Source of the DNA: Bacillus sp. WMMC1349
GTDB taxonomy: Bacteria > Bacillota > Bacilli > Bacillales > Bacillaceae
Assembly (NCBI RefSeq): GCF_013155385.1
Contig: NZ_JABJUQ010000007.1
Location: forward strand, 3,690,501 to 3,754,500
Direction of reading: 5' to 3'
DNA: 64,000 nt
Part shown: piece by piece, positions 1-9,708 of the stretch
Position numbering within the stretch: the stretch's first letter is position 1
Layout: each line of letters begins with the position of its first letter
The notes under the pieces: model-generated
Told to the model about the DNA's origin: nothing
The model's input: the letters and a program-made list of their open reading frames with translations, nothing else
Database searches by the model: none
Translations under genes and position numbers: made by a program

Positions 1-87
1 CAAAGACTTCGGAAAAAGCTTGATGCAAGTGATTTGATTATAACAGTGTTTGGAGTCGGATATAAATTTGTAAAGCAGGAGGAGTAG
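1..87 (+). CDS. Response regulator, OmpR family (C-terminal fragment)
   Basis: The window opens inside this gene; 28 codons and a TAG stop remain. The residues RLRKKL followed by TVFGVGYKF are the typical end of an OmpR/PhoB winged-helix DNA-binding domain (recognition helix, then the C-terminal beta hairpin). The stop lies three bases before the ATG of the histidine kinase, so the two form one two-component operon. The receiver domain is outside the window and its targets cannot be told. Confidence 0.85.
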   Translation, partial: QRLRKKLDASDLIITVFGVGYKFVKQEE

Positions 88-90
88 AGA

Positions 91-1542
91 ATGTTACGAA
101 CCATCAAAAGTAAATTTATTATTGGCTTTTTTCTCATTTTTTCTCTCTCTTTCCTTGTACTCAATCAAACCGTAAAAAAAATGATTTTATCTAGTAATCA
201 AGAAATCGTCACCTCGGATTTAATTGAACTGAAAAAAAATAGTATTGTGTATATCAACCAAGCATTTTTAGTCAATCATTATAAAAACAATAAGCTTTAT
301 TTTGGCGACATGGCAGATGATATGGTGAACCATTTAAGTCATTCCACAGAAAGCACTGTTGGTGTTTATACTGTAGATGGCAAATTGTTGTCTTCTTCTG
401 CTAAGAGAGTGTTCGATGAGAAGCGTGATGATGATCTTAAAAAGGCGATCAACGGCAAGACTGCCTATCATATTACCTACGATCGAAACAAGGCAGAGGT
501 TTTTTTCTCTTATCCAGTCATTATTGAAGGGAAAAAAGTAGGCATATTACGCTTTTCAAAAGATTTTAGCCTACTTTATAACCAAAGTGTAGGGATTTTG
601 GATATTATGTTTTATATCGCCCTTGCCATATTTGCGGCGGCATTCCTTTTCTCCTATATCCTCTCTAGACACATCACGATTCCACTCGTCAAGCTAACAG
701 AGGCATCCTCAGAAGTCAAAAAAGGCAAGTTAGATGTGGAAATTAACTTCCGGAGAAAAGATGAAATTGGTCAGCTCGCTACTAATTTTAATGATATGAT
801 CACCAGAATTAGAGAGCAAATTTCAACTATTGAAAGAGATCGGGATCGGTTAAAAGAATTGAACGAACAGGAGAAACGCTTCTTTGACAATATTACCCAT
901 GAACTTAAAACACCTCTAACATCTATTCAAGGATATGCCGAAATCATTAAAGAAAAAGGGGAATCAGATCAAAACTTTTTTAATAAAGGAATGAATCATA
1001 TTGTTGAAGAAAGTCAACGTCTTCACAACTTGGTGATAAAACTCCTTGAAGCATCCCGAGAAACTTCTAGGAATGATCAATTCGTTAAGGTTAACTCAGG
1101 AGAAATTTTAAGAGATGTGTGTGAATCTATGAAGTTTCGGGCAGAACGGTATAAGAAAATGATCACCTTTGAAATTGATGAAAACCTATATGTGTATGGT
1201 CAGGTCAATAGGCTGCGTCAACTTTTTATTAATCTGCTAGACAACGCCATCAAATACAGCTTAGCTAATTCAGAAATAACCGTTACTGCTAAGATCGTTG
1301 GAGAAAAAGTTATGTTTATGTTCAAAAATCCAAGTGCTTCATTTGAAAATAACCAGTATTCCAAAATGCTTCAGCCTTTTTATTCAGTAAACCAAAAAAT
1401 TATGGAAGAGGGAAGTGTGGGTTTGGGATTAAGCATTGTTAAAACAATCGTTGATGAACACGGGGGTTTCATCAAAATGTTCAATAAGGAGCAACATACA
1501 ATGGTTATTGTGGAAATCAATCATATGAAGGTAGAGAAATGA
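91..1542 (+). CDS. Sensor histidine kinase (HAMP, HisKA, HATPase)
   Basis: A 483-residue membrane kinase partnering the response regulator just upstream. A transmembrane helix at about residues 8-26 is followed by an extracytoplasmic sensor region of about 145 residues, a second helix near 172-192, a HAMP domain, then the H-box FFDNITHELKTPLTS with the phospho-accepting His270. The N-box NLLDNAIKYS (Asn385) and the GLGLSIV ATP-lid motif are intact. An AGGAGG-like site lies 6-14 bases before the ATG. The ligand is unknown. The next gene overlaps its stop codon by four bases, so the extracellular propeller protein is co-translated with it and may help in sensing (inference). Confidence 0.93.
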   Translation: MLRTIKSKFIIGFFLIFSLSFLVLNQTVKKMILSSNQEIVTSDLIELKKNSIVYINQAFLVNHYKNNKLYFGDMADDMVNHLSHSTESTVGVYTVDGKLLSSSAKRVFDEKRDDDLKKAINGKTAYHITYDRNKAEVFFSYPVIIEGKKVGILRFSKDFSLLYNQSVGILDIMFYIALAIFAAAFLFSYILSRHITIPLVKLTEASSEVKKGKLDVEINFRRKDEIGQLATNFNDMITRIREQISTIERDRDRLKELNEQEKRFFDNITHELKTPLTSIQGYAEIIKEKGESDQNFFNKGMNHIVEESQRLHNLVIKLLEASRETSRNDQFVKVNSGEILRDVCESMKFRAERYKKMITFEIDENLYVYGQVNRLRQLFINLLDNAIKYSLANSEITVTAKIVGEKVMFMFKNPSASFENNQYSKMLQPFYSVNQKIMEEGSVGLGLSIVKTIVDEHGGFIKMFNKEQHTMVIVEINHMKVEK

Positions 1543-2651
1543 TGATGAAAAAAAAACAGTTTATCATCTGGTCAGTGGTACTATTGTGTCTCGTCATTTT
1601 TGTATTCAGTCATAATGTGGGAAAGAGATCGGAAACCATTATCATACCAAGTAATGAGGAAAACCATATTGAAGATCAGAAGATCCACCCCTTTCAAGTA
1701 AAGACTATATATCGTCTACCCAAAGTAGATCAGTTGTTTGGCTGGTCTTCATCGAACTCAATTATCGGTTATTTTATGCAAAAAGAAACTTCTGGACGTA
1801 GTAATCAACTTCAGCAGCTTTCTTACCCGTATGAAAAACCTAAAATACTAGAAAAGATTGAAAGCAACAGTAACAAACTAAAGCTGTCACCAGATGGAAA
1901 AAGTATCATCGAACAAAATAGTACATCATTGAAACTGATTTCGTTGACGAACGAAAAAAAAATAGAAATCGCTAATTCCTCCAACCAGCAATACTTTGGA
2001 GAAATTTCTTGGTCAAATAATAGCAGATACATTTGTTTTCTGGCCGTAAATACAGAAAAAAATAATAAAGCTAATATCAACGTATTTGATACAGATTCCA
2101 AAAAGCTTAAAACGTATCCATTGAAGGGTTTTGGCTCAATAGACCTATTTGCAAAAGTTAACATTTCTAATAATGGACATGGCTTGCTACTCATGATACC
2201 CACCAGGCAACAATACAGCATGATGATGGGAAACCTTAGCAGTAAGGGGTTCAATATTCAGTACCAACGTCAGATTACCGATGACGAGCCTGTTTGGTTA
2301 AACAATGATCAAGTTGTATTTCTAGATAACGGAGAAACATTGTACGAATACGATCGCCGAAACAAAGAGCTTTCTGTACTACGTGAAAAAGTAGCCTTTT
2401 TCAAATTTTCAAATGACCGAAAGAAAATTGCTTACTCTCTATATGACAAGGACAGTATTTATGCAGGCAAGCTTCAAGGGAAAAATATTCTGTTTGAAGA
2501 ACCGATATACCATGGCACCATACCGGAAGAAATATATTGGAGTCCAGATAGTAACAATCTACTCTTTTATGGTCAAAAGCAATATTCTGCTACGGACACT
2601 TCACCAGCAGAATTCTATAACAATCAAGCTTATATTATAAAATTTAAATAG
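1539..2651 (+). CDS. Membrane-anchored beta-propeller-like protein
   Basis: A 370-residue protein of unknown function. After a short basic start, residues 8-25 form one hydrophobic helix without a lipobox cysteine, so it is an N-anchored extracytoplasmic protein. The rest carries about six spaced TolB/WD40-like strand motifs, for example LSPDGKSII, ISWSNNSRYICF, WLNNDQVVFLDNG, FKFSNDRKKIAYS and IYWSPDSNNLLFYG, which suggests a six-bladed propeller. The ATG overlaps the kinase TGA (ATGA). Three ATGs in a row make the exact start uncertain by two codons. It is the last gene of the two-component operon and may be an accessory sensor (inference). Confidence 0.75.
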   Translation: MMMKKKQFIIWSVVLLCLVIFVFSHNVGKRSETIIIPSNEENHIEDQKIHPFQVKTIYRLPKVDQLFGWSSSNSIIGYFMQKETSGRSNQLQQLSYPYEKPKILEKIESNSNKLKLSPDGKSIIEQNSTSLKLISLTNEKKIEIANSSNQQYFGEISWSNNSRYICFLAVNTEKNNKANINVFDTDSKKLKTYPLKGFGSIDLFAKVNISNNGHGLLLMIPTRQQYSMMMGNLSSKGFNIQYQRQITDDEPVWLNNDQVVFLDNGETLYEYDRRNKELSVLREKVAFFKFSNDRKKIAYSLYDKDSIYAGKLQGKNILFEEPIYHGTIPEEIYWSPDSNNLLFYGQKQYSATDTSPAEFYNNQAYIIKFK

Positions 2652-2680
2652 CTTATTGATTTAATAACCGTTCTATTACT

Positions 2681-2725
2681 AAAAACCTTATTTTGGCATT
2701 TAACCAAAATAAGGTTTTTAAGTTT
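2681..2725 (+). terminator. Rho-independent terminator
   Basis: A perfect 16-bp stem (2681-2696 with 2704-2719), seven-base loop and T-rich 3' arm end the two-component operon. The rest of the gap to 2958 is AT-rich and shows no gene; a promoter for the next gene must lie there but I cannot place it. Confidence 0.9.
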
Positions 2726-2958
2726 TAAAAAATTCCCCTCTAATCATACCTACTAAACACCGTATTTTATGGCAGTATTTTTTCTATCAGCCAAATTCCT
2801 TCTTTTTGTGACATTTTGTTTACAAGTTGATCAAACTACTGCGACATCTTCACCTTATATTTAAAGAGCGTTATTCATATCAAATATTTCTTTAAACATC
2901 AATATGGTTGATGTGACAAGTTTTATAAGAGTCCAAGTTTAGAAGAGGAGAAAAGAAA

Positions 2959-3783
2959 ATGGCAAATAAACGAAGAAAAAATCATAAGTCAGGAAAAATA
3001 GTGTTAGGTATATTAACGGTACTGTTTATCACTTTAGTCTGCATTTCTTGGGATGCACTTGCTGGTTCAAAAACAGATTCAACAAGAGGAAGTACGACTG
3101 TGTTAAAGCATATCTTAAAAGATAGAAAAATAGAAAATAAAAATTCAGTAGCGAAAAAAGAGCATACAAAAACACCACTTGAAATAGGTAAGGTCGCTTA
3201 TTTGACTTTTGATGATGGGCCAAACCCAATTGCTTCCGAAAAAATATTAAACTTGCTTGATAAATATAATGCAAAAGCAACATTTTTTATGCTAAAACCT
3301 CATATTGAGCAAAATTTAGATATCGTAAAGAAAATGGTTGACCGCGGTCACTCCGTTGGATCACATGGGGTAACACATCAAGTATCCCAAATCTATAAAT
3401 CTCCCGAAAACTTTGCAAGCGAAATGAACGATACACTTGACCTTATCAACAAGACAACCAACAGTAAAACACATTTAATTAGAGCACCTTATGGATCAAA
3501 ACCTTACATTACTGCTCCATATAAAGCAGTCATTAAACGTGATCATTTTAATCTTTGGGATTGGACTGTTGATTCAGAGGACTGGAAGTTGGCAAATGGC
3601 GCATTCGTAAATAATACGATTCAGCAAGTAAATAACCTTGTTGATACAAGACCACTTGTCGTATTAATGCATGAAAAACCGTCTACTGCCGCCCATTTAG
3701 AAGAATTACTAAAGTATTTTCAAAAAAACGGCTATGAAATGAAAGCCCTCAATGATTCATTTGAACCTGTACAGTTCCAATAG
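2959..3783 (+). CDS. Polysaccharide deacetylase (NodB domain), membrane-anchored
   Basis: A 274-residue carbohydrate esterase family 4 protein, likely removing N-acetyl groups from peptidoglycan or another wall glycan outside the membrane. Residues 12-35 are one N-terminal membrane helix. The NodB motifs appear in order: TFDDGP (83-88, metal/catalytic Asp85-Asp86), SHGVTH (His136, His140 metal ligands), RAPYG (175-179), DWTVDSEDW and LMHE. It starts at ATG with AGAGGAG upstream. It is followed by an LCP wall-polymer ligase in the same direction, which fits a cell-envelope role. Substrate is not shown by the sequence. Confidence 0.9.
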   Translation: MANKRRKNHKSGKIVLGILTVLFITLVCISWDALAGSKTDSTRGSTTVLKHILKDRKIENKNSVAKKEHTKTPLEIGKVAYLTFDDGPNPIASEKILNLLDKYNAKATFFMLKPHIEQNLDIVKKMVDRGHSVGSHGVTHQVSQIYKSPENFASEMNDTLDLINKTTNSKTHLIRAPYGSKPYITAPYKAVIKRDHFNLWDWTVDSEDWKLANGAFVNNTIQQVNNLVDTRPLVVLMHEKPSTAAHLEELLKYFQKNGYEMKALNDSFEPVQFQ

Positions 3784-3865
3784 ATTAGAGAATCAATTTT
3801 ACAAGTGCAAATGGATACCTAATATTCACAACAAAAATAACTTTGACTAAGAAAGGGATGTTACA

Positions 3866-4753
3866 GTGAACATCAAAAAAATAGTATTGTTTATGCTCGC
3901 CCTAATATTAACTTTTGGTGTAGTAATTGGTTTTAATATATATCGTAACGTAGCAAAATCAGCAGATAAAATGTACGAACCTCTACAAAGGGATTCCGAG
4001 CAGCAACATGCTCCGGACGGTCCGATATCATTTCTTTTGCTAGGAGTAGATGAGCGGCCGGGTGATAAAGGGCGAACGGATTCTATGATTGTAGTAACGG
4101 TTAATCCAGACACCAAAAAAACCACAATGACAAGCATTCCACGTGATACGAGGGTATTTATGCAATCGAAGAATACCTATATTAAAATGAATGCGGCATA
4201 CACTCATGGTGGAATTGAAGGAACTGTTAAAACGGTCGAACAATTTTTAAATATTCCAATCCATTATTATATTAAAGTCAATATGGAAGGTTTTAAAGAT
4301 ATTGTAGATGCCATTGGCGGAATCACGGTGAATAGTCAACTTGATTTTACCCTTGAAGGAGTGCATATAGCTAAAGGGAAACAACATATCAACGGAAAAG
4401 TTGCTCTTAAATATGCTCGGATGAGAAAGGATGATCCTCGTGGTGATTTTGGACGTCAACAGCGTCAACGTGAGGTCATCAACCAAATTATTCATGAAGG
4501 TACACAATTAAAATCATTAACAAACTATCAAAGTATTTTAACAGCGTTAGAAAAAAATGTAAAAACAAATTTAACACTGGACAAAATGGCTGCTATTCAT
4601 GGTTCTTATAAAGACGCTGTTAAAGATATTGAACAAATAGAAATTGGAGGTGAGGATAAAAAAGTAGATGGTTTATGGTACCATATTGTTCCTGAGAAAA
4701 CGAAAAAGGAACTTTCCGAAAAACTTCGCCAGCAGATGGACATCAAATCATAG
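3866..4753 (+). CDS. LytR-CpsA-Psr (LCP) family wall-polymer transferase
   Basis: A 295-residue LCP enzyme; this family attaches undecaprenyl-linked anionic polymers such as teichoic acids to peptidoglycan. One N-terminal transmembrane helix (about 5-25) precedes the LCP domain with the hallmark segments FLLLGVDERPGDKGRTDSM, SIPRDTRV and the arginine-rich ALKYARMRKDDPRGDFGRQQRQ. The start is GTG with GAAAGGGA upstream. It sits 82 bases after the deacetylase and may share its transcript. Homologues in Bacillus are TagT/U/V and LytR; I cannot choose among them. Confidence 0.9.
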   Translation: MNIKKIVLFMLALILTFGVVIGFNIYRNVAKSADKMYEPLQRDSEQQHAPDGPISFLLLGVDERPGDKGRTDSMIVVTVNPDTKKTTMTSIPRDTRVFMQSKNTYIKMNAAYTHGGIEGTVKTVEQFLNIPIHYYIKVNMEGFKDIVDAIGGITVNSQLDFTLEGVHIAKGKQHINGKVALKYARMRKDDPRGDFGRQQRQREVINQIIHEGTQLKSLTNYQSILTALEKNVKTNLTLDKMAAIHGSYKDAVKDIEQIEIGGEDKKVDGLWYHIVPEKTKKELSEKLRQQMDIKS

Positions 4754-4856
4754 TCTTTTATTAGTAATGAGCTAGCAGGGAAAAACTCAAAGCAACTGAA
4801 ATTCAATTTTCTCACGCAGATATCGCTTATATCGACCAATTATCTGAATGAATAAA

Positions 4857-4907
4857 GGCTGTCCAATCGTCAAAAAATTGACTTATTGGACAGCCCTTTT
4901 CTATTTT
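4857..4907. terminator. Bidirectional terminator between convergent genes
   Basis: The arms GGCTGTCCAAT (4857-4867) and ATTGGACAGCC (4885-4895) pair perfectly, with an inner GTCAA/TTGAC stem, and T-runs lie on the plus side. It serves the LCP gene (+) and the acetyltransferase (-). A closely similar hairpin recurs at 59881-59920. Confidence 0.85.
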
Positions 4908-5365
4908 TTCGCAAACAAATCTTGTGACAATCTGATCATATCCCGACACTGTATGCCGTTTTCAAAGATTTCTTCATTGTAATGTCTGATAAAAAAATTT
5001 TGATCAACACCTGTTATTCTAAAACCGCATTTTTGGTAAAGTGCTAGTTGCCCGATGCTCGAGTTTCCTGTTCCAACTTCAAGCGTTTTGTATCCCCTTG
5101 ACTTCGCGACTTGAATCGCATGTAAGATTAACTGCTTGCCAATCCCTTGATTCTGCATGGTTTCACTAACTGCAAGATTGACTAACTCGACAGTTTCAGG
5201 TCTTGTCGGGAGCAGCACATATACTCCAATAATTTTCTGGTCATGTTCAGCTACAAAGCATTCTCCTCTTTGCACATATTTTTCTACAAGCGATTCAGAA
5301 GGGTCAGCTAGCAACAATAAACTGATTGGCGGTTTCTCGTCTTGATCAAGTTTTCGAATGTTCAT
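4901..5365 (-). CDS. GNAT family N-acetyltransferase
   Basis: A 154-residue acetyl-CoA-dependent acetyltransferase of unknown substrate. The core contains EHDQKIIGVYVL, the acetyl-CoA loop VSETMQNQGIGKQLI (Q-x-x-G-I-G) and the C-terminal LALYQKCGFRITG motif. I start at the ATG at 5365 because AAGGGGAG stands eight bases upstream; an in-frame ATG at 5401 has no such site. The gene stands alone between the LCP gene and htpG. Confidence 0.88.
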   Translation of the reverse strand: MNIRKLDQDEKPPISLLLLADPSESLVEKYVQRGECFVAEHDQKIIGVYVLLPTRPETVELVNLAVSETMQNQGIGKQLILHAIQVAKSRGYKTLEVGTGNSSIGQLALYQKCGFRITGVDQNFFIRHYNEEIFENGIQCRDMIRLSQDLFAKK

Positions 5366-5592
5366 GTTTAACTCCCCTTTATTTTCTGCTTTGGTTTTCA
5401 TGTTCGGCTTTGTTCAACCATATGTACCCCATTTTTAGATTTTAATCCTTCTTACATATGTTAGAAATTTGAAGAAGGTGATCCTGAGGTGGAAGATGCC
5501 TCTGGGACCGATGATGACCATTTCGAAAGCCGAGTGTTCGAAAACAAACAGGAGTCGGGTTTCCACTGATGGACAGCTTTTCATAATGCCAA

Positions 5593-5641
5593 CAAAAAAG
5601 CTTGCCGACTAAGCACTTTTTGCGACTTTGTCGACAAGCTG
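5593..5641 (-). terminator. htpG terminator
   Basis: On the minus strand the arms AGCTTGTCGAC and GTCGGCAAGCT pair with one G-T wobble and are followed by a T-run. The stretch between this and the acetyltransferase (5402-5592) holds no gene that I can recognise, only a weak CCTGAGG/CCTCTGG stem near 5480-5503. Confidence 0.85.
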
Positions 5642-5649
5642 ATACACCG

Positions 5650-7530
5650 TTAAGCCATCACCTTGCAAATATCATTCGTAAACTGAACAGGGTCTTCGAT
5701 TGGTAAGCCTTCTATTAAGAGAGCCTGATTGTATAAAAGATTTGTATATAGAATGAATTTGTCTTTGTCATTTTCAAAAGCGGTTTTTAACGTTTGGAAT
5801 ACACTATGGTTCGTGTTAATCTCAAGGACTTTGTCCGCTTTGACATGTTGATTATCAGGCATTGCATTTAAGATTTTTTCCATTTCGATGGTGACTTCGC
5901 CATCAGCAGCAAGGCAGACAGAATGTGATTTCAATCGTTTTGATGCTCTGACACTTTTCACTTTATCAGCCAATGTTTGTTTCATTTCATCGAGAATTTC
6001 TTTATACTGATTCTCATCTGTATCTTGTTGGTTTTGATCTTCTTCAGTGTCGATTCCCAAGTCACCGCTTGATACAGATTTAAATTCTTTCTCTTGATAT
6101 GTTGCTAACATTTTAATGGCAAATTCATCGATATCTTCGGTAAAGTATAGCATTTCATATCCTTTGTCGGTGACCACTTCTGTTTGTGGAAGTTTTTCAA
6201 TTCGATCATATGAATCCCCTGATGCATAATAAATATATTTCTGATCCTCTGGCATTCTTGCAACATATTCATCAAGTGTGACAAGCTTCTTCTCTTTCGA
6301 TGAATAAAATAAAAGCAAGTCCTTCAATGTATCTTTATGGGCGCCAAAATCGTTATATACGCCAAATTTGATCTGTCTGCCAAATGAGTTATAAAACGAC
6401 TCATACTTTTCTCTATCATTCTTTAATAAGTTTTTGAGCTCGTTTTTAATTTTCTTGCTAATGTTTTTCGCAATTCGTTTTAGTTGTCGATCATGCTGCA
6501 GCATTTCTCTGGAAATATTAAGCGATAAATCTTCAGAGTCGACCATTCCCTTTACAAAACTGAAGTGGTCGGGAAGCAGATCAGGGCATTTATCCATAAT
6601 CAATACACCGTTTGAATAAAGCTCCAAGCCTTTTTCAAATTCCTTTGAATAATAATTAAACGGAATACTTTCTGGAATATATAAAATGGCATGGTATCTG
6701 ACAGCACCATCGACACTTGTATGGATATGGGCAAGAGGCTTGTCAAAACCGTAATGCTTTTCTGAATAAAATGCCTGATAATCTTCATCTGTTAATTCAT
6801 TTTTATTTTTTCTCCAAATTGGTACCATACGGTTGACCGTCTGTTCTTCGATGACTTCTTCAAATTCATTTTCTGCATCTTCTTTCGGTTTATTGACCGT
6901 TACATCCATCTTGATTGGGTAGCGGATGAAATCAGAATATGTTTGAATGACCGTTTTTAGGCGATGTTCTTCTAAATATTCATCATAATTCTCATCTTCC
7001 GTGTTCTCTTTCAGCTTCAGAATGATATCTGTCCCGACTGAATCTTTTTGACACGGCTCAATCGTATATCCATCAGCACCTGAAGATTCCCATTTAAATG
7101 CCTCATCACTGCCAAGTGCCTTACTAATGACTGTCACCACATCAGCAACCATAAAAGCAGCATAAAATCCGACACCAAACTGACCGATAATGTCATAACC
7201 GTCTTTCACTTCATTTTCATGTTTAAACGAAAGAGAGCCACTCTTTGCGATCGTTCCGAGATGTTCTTCAAGCTCTGCTTTTGTCATTCCGATTCCAGTA
7301 TCTGAAATCGTTAACGTTCTGTTTTCTTTGTCAGCCGAAATCTTGATATAATAATCAGCTTTGTTGAATGTTAGCGATTCATCAGTGAGCGCTTTATAAT
7401 AGATTTTATCGATCGCATCACTTGCATTTGAGACAAGCTCCCTTAAAAAAACTTCCCTTTGTGAATATATAGAGTTGATCATGATGTCTAACAATCTTTT
7501 AGACTCTGCTTTGAATTCCTTTTTACTCAT
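5650..7530 (-). CDS. htpG: Chaperone HtpG (Hsp90)
   Basis: A full-length 626-residue cytosolic Hsp90. The N-terminal ATPase (GHKL) domain shows [22 protein letters not shown] and [13 protein letters not shown] (lid and ATP contacts); the middle domain carries [23 protein letters not shown] and [10 protein letters not shown], and the C-terminal dimerisation region is present. Length equals the B. subtilis protein. The minus-strand sequence AGGAGAGAGATAG precedes the ATG. It is a single-gene unit with its own terminator. No CIRCE or CtsR-type operator was recognised upstream. Confidence 0.97.
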   Translation of the reverse strand: MSKKEFKAESKRLLDIMINSIYSQREVFLRELVSNASDAIDKIYYKALTDESLTFNKADYYIKISADKENRTLTISDTGIGMTKAELEEHLGTIAKSGSLSFKHENEVKDGYDIIGQFGVGFYAAFMVADVVTVISKALGSDEAFKWESSGADGYTIEPCQKDSVGTDIILKLKENTEDENYDEYLEEHRLKTVIQTYSDFIRYPIKMDVTVNKPKEDAENEFEEVIEEQTVNRMVPIWRKNKNELTDEDYQAFYSEKHYGFDKPLAHIHTSVDGAVRYHAILYIPESIPFNYYSKEFEKGLELYSNGVLIMDKCPDLLPDHFSFVKGMVDSEDLSLNISREMLQHDRQLKRIAKNISKKIKNELKNLLKNDREKYESFYNSFGRQIKFGVYNDFGAHKDTLKDLLLFYSSKEKKLVTLDEYVARMPEDQKYIYYASGDSYDRIEKLPQTEVVTDKGYEMLYFTEDIDEFAIKMLATYQEKEFKSVSSGDLGIDTEEDQNQQDTDENQYKEILDEMKQTLADKVKSVRASKRLKSHSVCLAADGEVTIEMEKILNAMPDNQHVKADKVLEINTNHSVFQTLKTAFENDKDKFILYTNLLYNQALLIEGLPIEDPVQFTNDICKVMA

Positions 7531-7616
7531 CTATCTCTCTCCTTTTTAAAAAACAATCGTCCATGTTGTTCACAATTTAAATACCATATCATGAATTTAA
7601 TGTCAATCAATCAACG

Positions 7617-7714
7617 TGTGTGTGGATGACTAAAAATGGGGGAATTTGCCCGCTTTCCGCGGGAGTCTCGCCATTCCCCCTGATTCATGTTGAAAAAGGA
7701 TTTTTCAGACAGCT
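7617..7714 (-). repeat. Dispersed GGGGCTGTC-family repeat, short copy, truncated
   Basis: This matches the elements at 11607, 13002, 26794, 33350 and 42240 when read on the minus strand. It keeps the CTTTTTCAACATGAATCAGG end and the central GCGGAAAGCGGGCAAATTCC, lacks the long internal palindromic part, and stops at ATCCACAC without the usual GGACAGCCCC end. It lies between htpG and the phosphatase gene. Confidence 0.85.
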
Positions 7715-7724
7715 TTTTTATCCT

Positions 7725-8537
7725 TTAATTCGATATTACAAGCTCATTGATCACATGAGCAACACCATTTTCACTATTTGATGTTGTTTCATAATCGGCA
7801 CATGCTTTTACTTCTGGAATGGCATTTCCCATTGCAACTCCACAGCCCGCCCATTTGATCATTGTTAAATCGTTCCCATTGTCGCCAATAGCCATCACTT
7901 CATGACGACCAATTCCAAGCAATTCTGCTAATTTCTTTACTGCATTGCCTTTACTCACGTTAGGATGAAGAACTTCACAATAAAAAGGTGCGCTTTTGAC
8001 CATTGTATAACGCTGTTTCATATCTTCAGGTACAGAAGCAATTGCTCTGTCCAACTTGGCTTCCTCATTAACAAACATCACTTTTGGCACAAGGATATCT
8101 TCTGGCAGTTCCTCAATTGTCCTGAACTTCAGCTGAACTTGAGTGATATATGATTCGTGAATGGTATATGGACTGATATCCCGATTTGGTGTATATAGAT
8201 AAGCAGAGTCAAAAAAATGCATCGGTGTTTTTAATTTTTGACTAAGCTCATATAAATCTTTCACATCTTGATAGCCTAGTGTTAATTCGGAAACGACTTC
8301 CTCTGTGTACGTATTTTGAACGAGTGCCCCATTATAAGCGATTACATAATCGCCATCTTCATTTAAATCCAATTCTTTCAAGTAGCGACTGACACCGCCG
8401 AGCGGGCGTCCGGTGCAAAGGACGACCTTGACACCTTTTGCTTTTGCAGCATGGAGTGTATGTTTGACTTCGTCTGTTACTTCATGCTGTTCATTTAACA
8501 ATGTTCCATCCATATCGATTGCAATTAGTTTATACAT
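7725..8537 (-). CDS. Cof-type HAD phosphatase, YidA-like sugar phosphatase
   Basis: A 270-residue cytosolic haloacid-dehalogenase phosphatase. HAD motif I is DMDGT (Asp8 nucleophile, Asp10), motif II TGRP near 43, motif III the lysine in SKGNAVKKLAELLG and motif IV GDNGNDLTMIKWAG. It follows E. coli YidA closely, including the GDYVIAYNGALVQ and YTPNRDISPYTIHES segments; YidA acts on erythrose-4-phosphate and other sugar phosphates. The gene is downstream of the egsA pair but separated from it by a terminator, so it is probably an independent unit. Confidence 0.9.
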   Translation of the reverse strand: MYKLIAIDMDGTLLNEQHEVTDEVKHTLHAAKAKGVKVVLCTGRPLGGVSRYLKELDLNEDGDYVIAYNGALVQNTYTEEVVSELTLGYQDVKDLYELSQKLKTPMHFFDSAYLYTPNRDISPYTIHESYITQVQLKFRTIEELPEDILVPKVMFVNEEAKLDRAIASVPEDMKQRYTMVKSAPFYCEVLHPNVSKGNAVKKLAELLGIGRHEVMAIGDNGNDLTMIKWAGCGVAMGNAIPEVKACADYETTSNSENGVAHVINELVISN

Positions 8538-8622
8538 GTTCCACTCTCCTGATGAATTTTAAATCTTATGACCTAGTATTATCATAGGTCTTTTCAGTTA
8601 ATTTTTCACTAAGATATTTTAA

Positions 8623-8657
8623 ACAGCAAAAGACAGTCTCATTTAGAGACTGTCTGA
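8623..8657 (-). terminator. Terminator of the egsA operon
   Basis: The arms AGACAGTCTC (8631-8640) and GAGACTGTCT (8646-8655) form a perfect 10-bp stem; on the minus strand TTTTGCTGTTT follows. It lies two bases after the dehydrogenase stop codon. Confidence 0.85.
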
Positions 8658-8658
8658 C

Positions 8659-9708
8659 TTAAAAGATTTCTTGAAGAATTGGATCTTCATCCAAAATGCG
8701 GAGCGCTTTTTCACGATACGCTTTCTCATGCAGATATGTATAACGGTTAGGCTTTATCGTATCAGAAATACGAATCGCCTCACGATATTCTTCTTTATCC
8801 ATACCAAGCGTTTTAACATAATCAAAAAAGCCTGTCCTCGTAAACACTTTTTCAATCCGTTCAGCACGATGATCCTGTACATGAGCCATAATATAGGTGG
8901 CAATTCCCACTTGAATACCGTGCATTTGCGGTTTCTTCGAAATCTTATCTAGTGCATGTGAGATGAGATGTTCTGATCCGCTGATTGGTGCGCTATTGCC
9001 GCTAATTTCAGTGGCGATCCCCCCCATTGTAAGCGAGCTGACCAGTTCCTTTAAAAACACTGGTTGTTTGATGTCCTGCATCGGTGTTCGGACGAAACTG
9101 TTGACTGCTTTTTTGCTTAGCATCGCAGCAAAAGCATCAACATCACCAACTCCGTGCTGTTCCTCAAACTCCCAATCATAAAGAGCGGTAATATTAGACA
9201 TTAAATCGCCCACACCAGCCAAAATGAACCAGTCAGGTGCTTTTTGAATAATACTTAAGTCAGCGATGATTCCATAAGGTACCCTTGCCGGAACCGTTGT
9301 TTTCTTTCCATTAATATTGAGCGAACAATTGCTGCTCGCGAACCCATCATTAGATGCCGAGGTCGGCACACTGATAAACGGAATCCGTTTAGAAAATGAA
9401 ATATATTTCCCATAATCAACAACAGAACCGCCGCCCATACCAATGATAAGATCGAAATTACCTATCGAAAATGCTTTTTCAAGCAAATCTTTAACATCCA
9501 GGTTTGGAGCCAATCGAAGGCATTCGATATCTATATTTTGAAAAGAATTTTTGATTTGATGCTGATACTGCTGATGTGAAAACTCATCAAAAAACATGAT
9601 CACTTTAGAAAACCGGTGCTTTTCCAAAATCGCTTCAAGCCGCTCAATGACACCTTCACTTATTTCTAAAACAGCGGGGATCGCAATACTTGTGACCTGA
9701 TGTGACAT
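8659..9708 (-). CDS. egsA: sn-Glycerol-1-phosphate dehydrogenase (EgsA/AraM family)
   Basis: A 349-residue metal-dependent NAD(P)H enzyme of the AraM family, which reduces dihydroxyacetone phosphate to glycerol-1-phosphate, the enantiomer used in archaeal-type ether lipids. The nucleotide loop GMGGGSVVDYGK (90-101) and the substrate/metal segment PTSASNDGFAS (115-125) are intact, as are the downstream SEHLISHALDK and MHGIQVG metal-histidine regions. Its ATG shares one base with the stop of the upstream HAD phosphatase (TAATG), so both are translated together. In B. subtilis the product goes to heptaprenylglyceryl phosphate; no pcrB is seen here. Confidence 0.88.
   Translation of the reverse strand: MSHQVTSIAIPAVLEISEGVIERLEAILEKHRFSKVIMFFDEFSHQQYQHQIKNSFQNIDIECLRLAPNLDVKDLLEKAFSIGNFDLIIGMGGGSVVDYGKYISFSKRIPFISVPTSASNDGFASSNCSLNINGKKTTVPARVPYGIIADLSIIQKAPDWFILAGVGDLMSNITALYDWEFEEQHGVGDVDAFAAMLSKKAVNSFVRTPMQDIKQPVFLKELVSSLTMGGIATEISGNSAPISGSEHLISHALDKISKKPQMHGIQVGIATYIMAHVQDHRAERIEKVFTRTGFFDYVKTLGMDKEEYREAIRISDTIKPNRYTYLHEKAYREKALRILDEDPILQEIF

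Noticed and set aside
2413-2640. A 75-codon frame inside the propeller gene
   Set aside because: It is a shifted-frame shadow of a coding sequence with clear propeller repeats.
5470-5585. Possible structured RNA between htpG and the acetyltransferase
   Set aside because: Only one imperfect 7-bp stem is visible, and no known RNA family or promoter was recognised.
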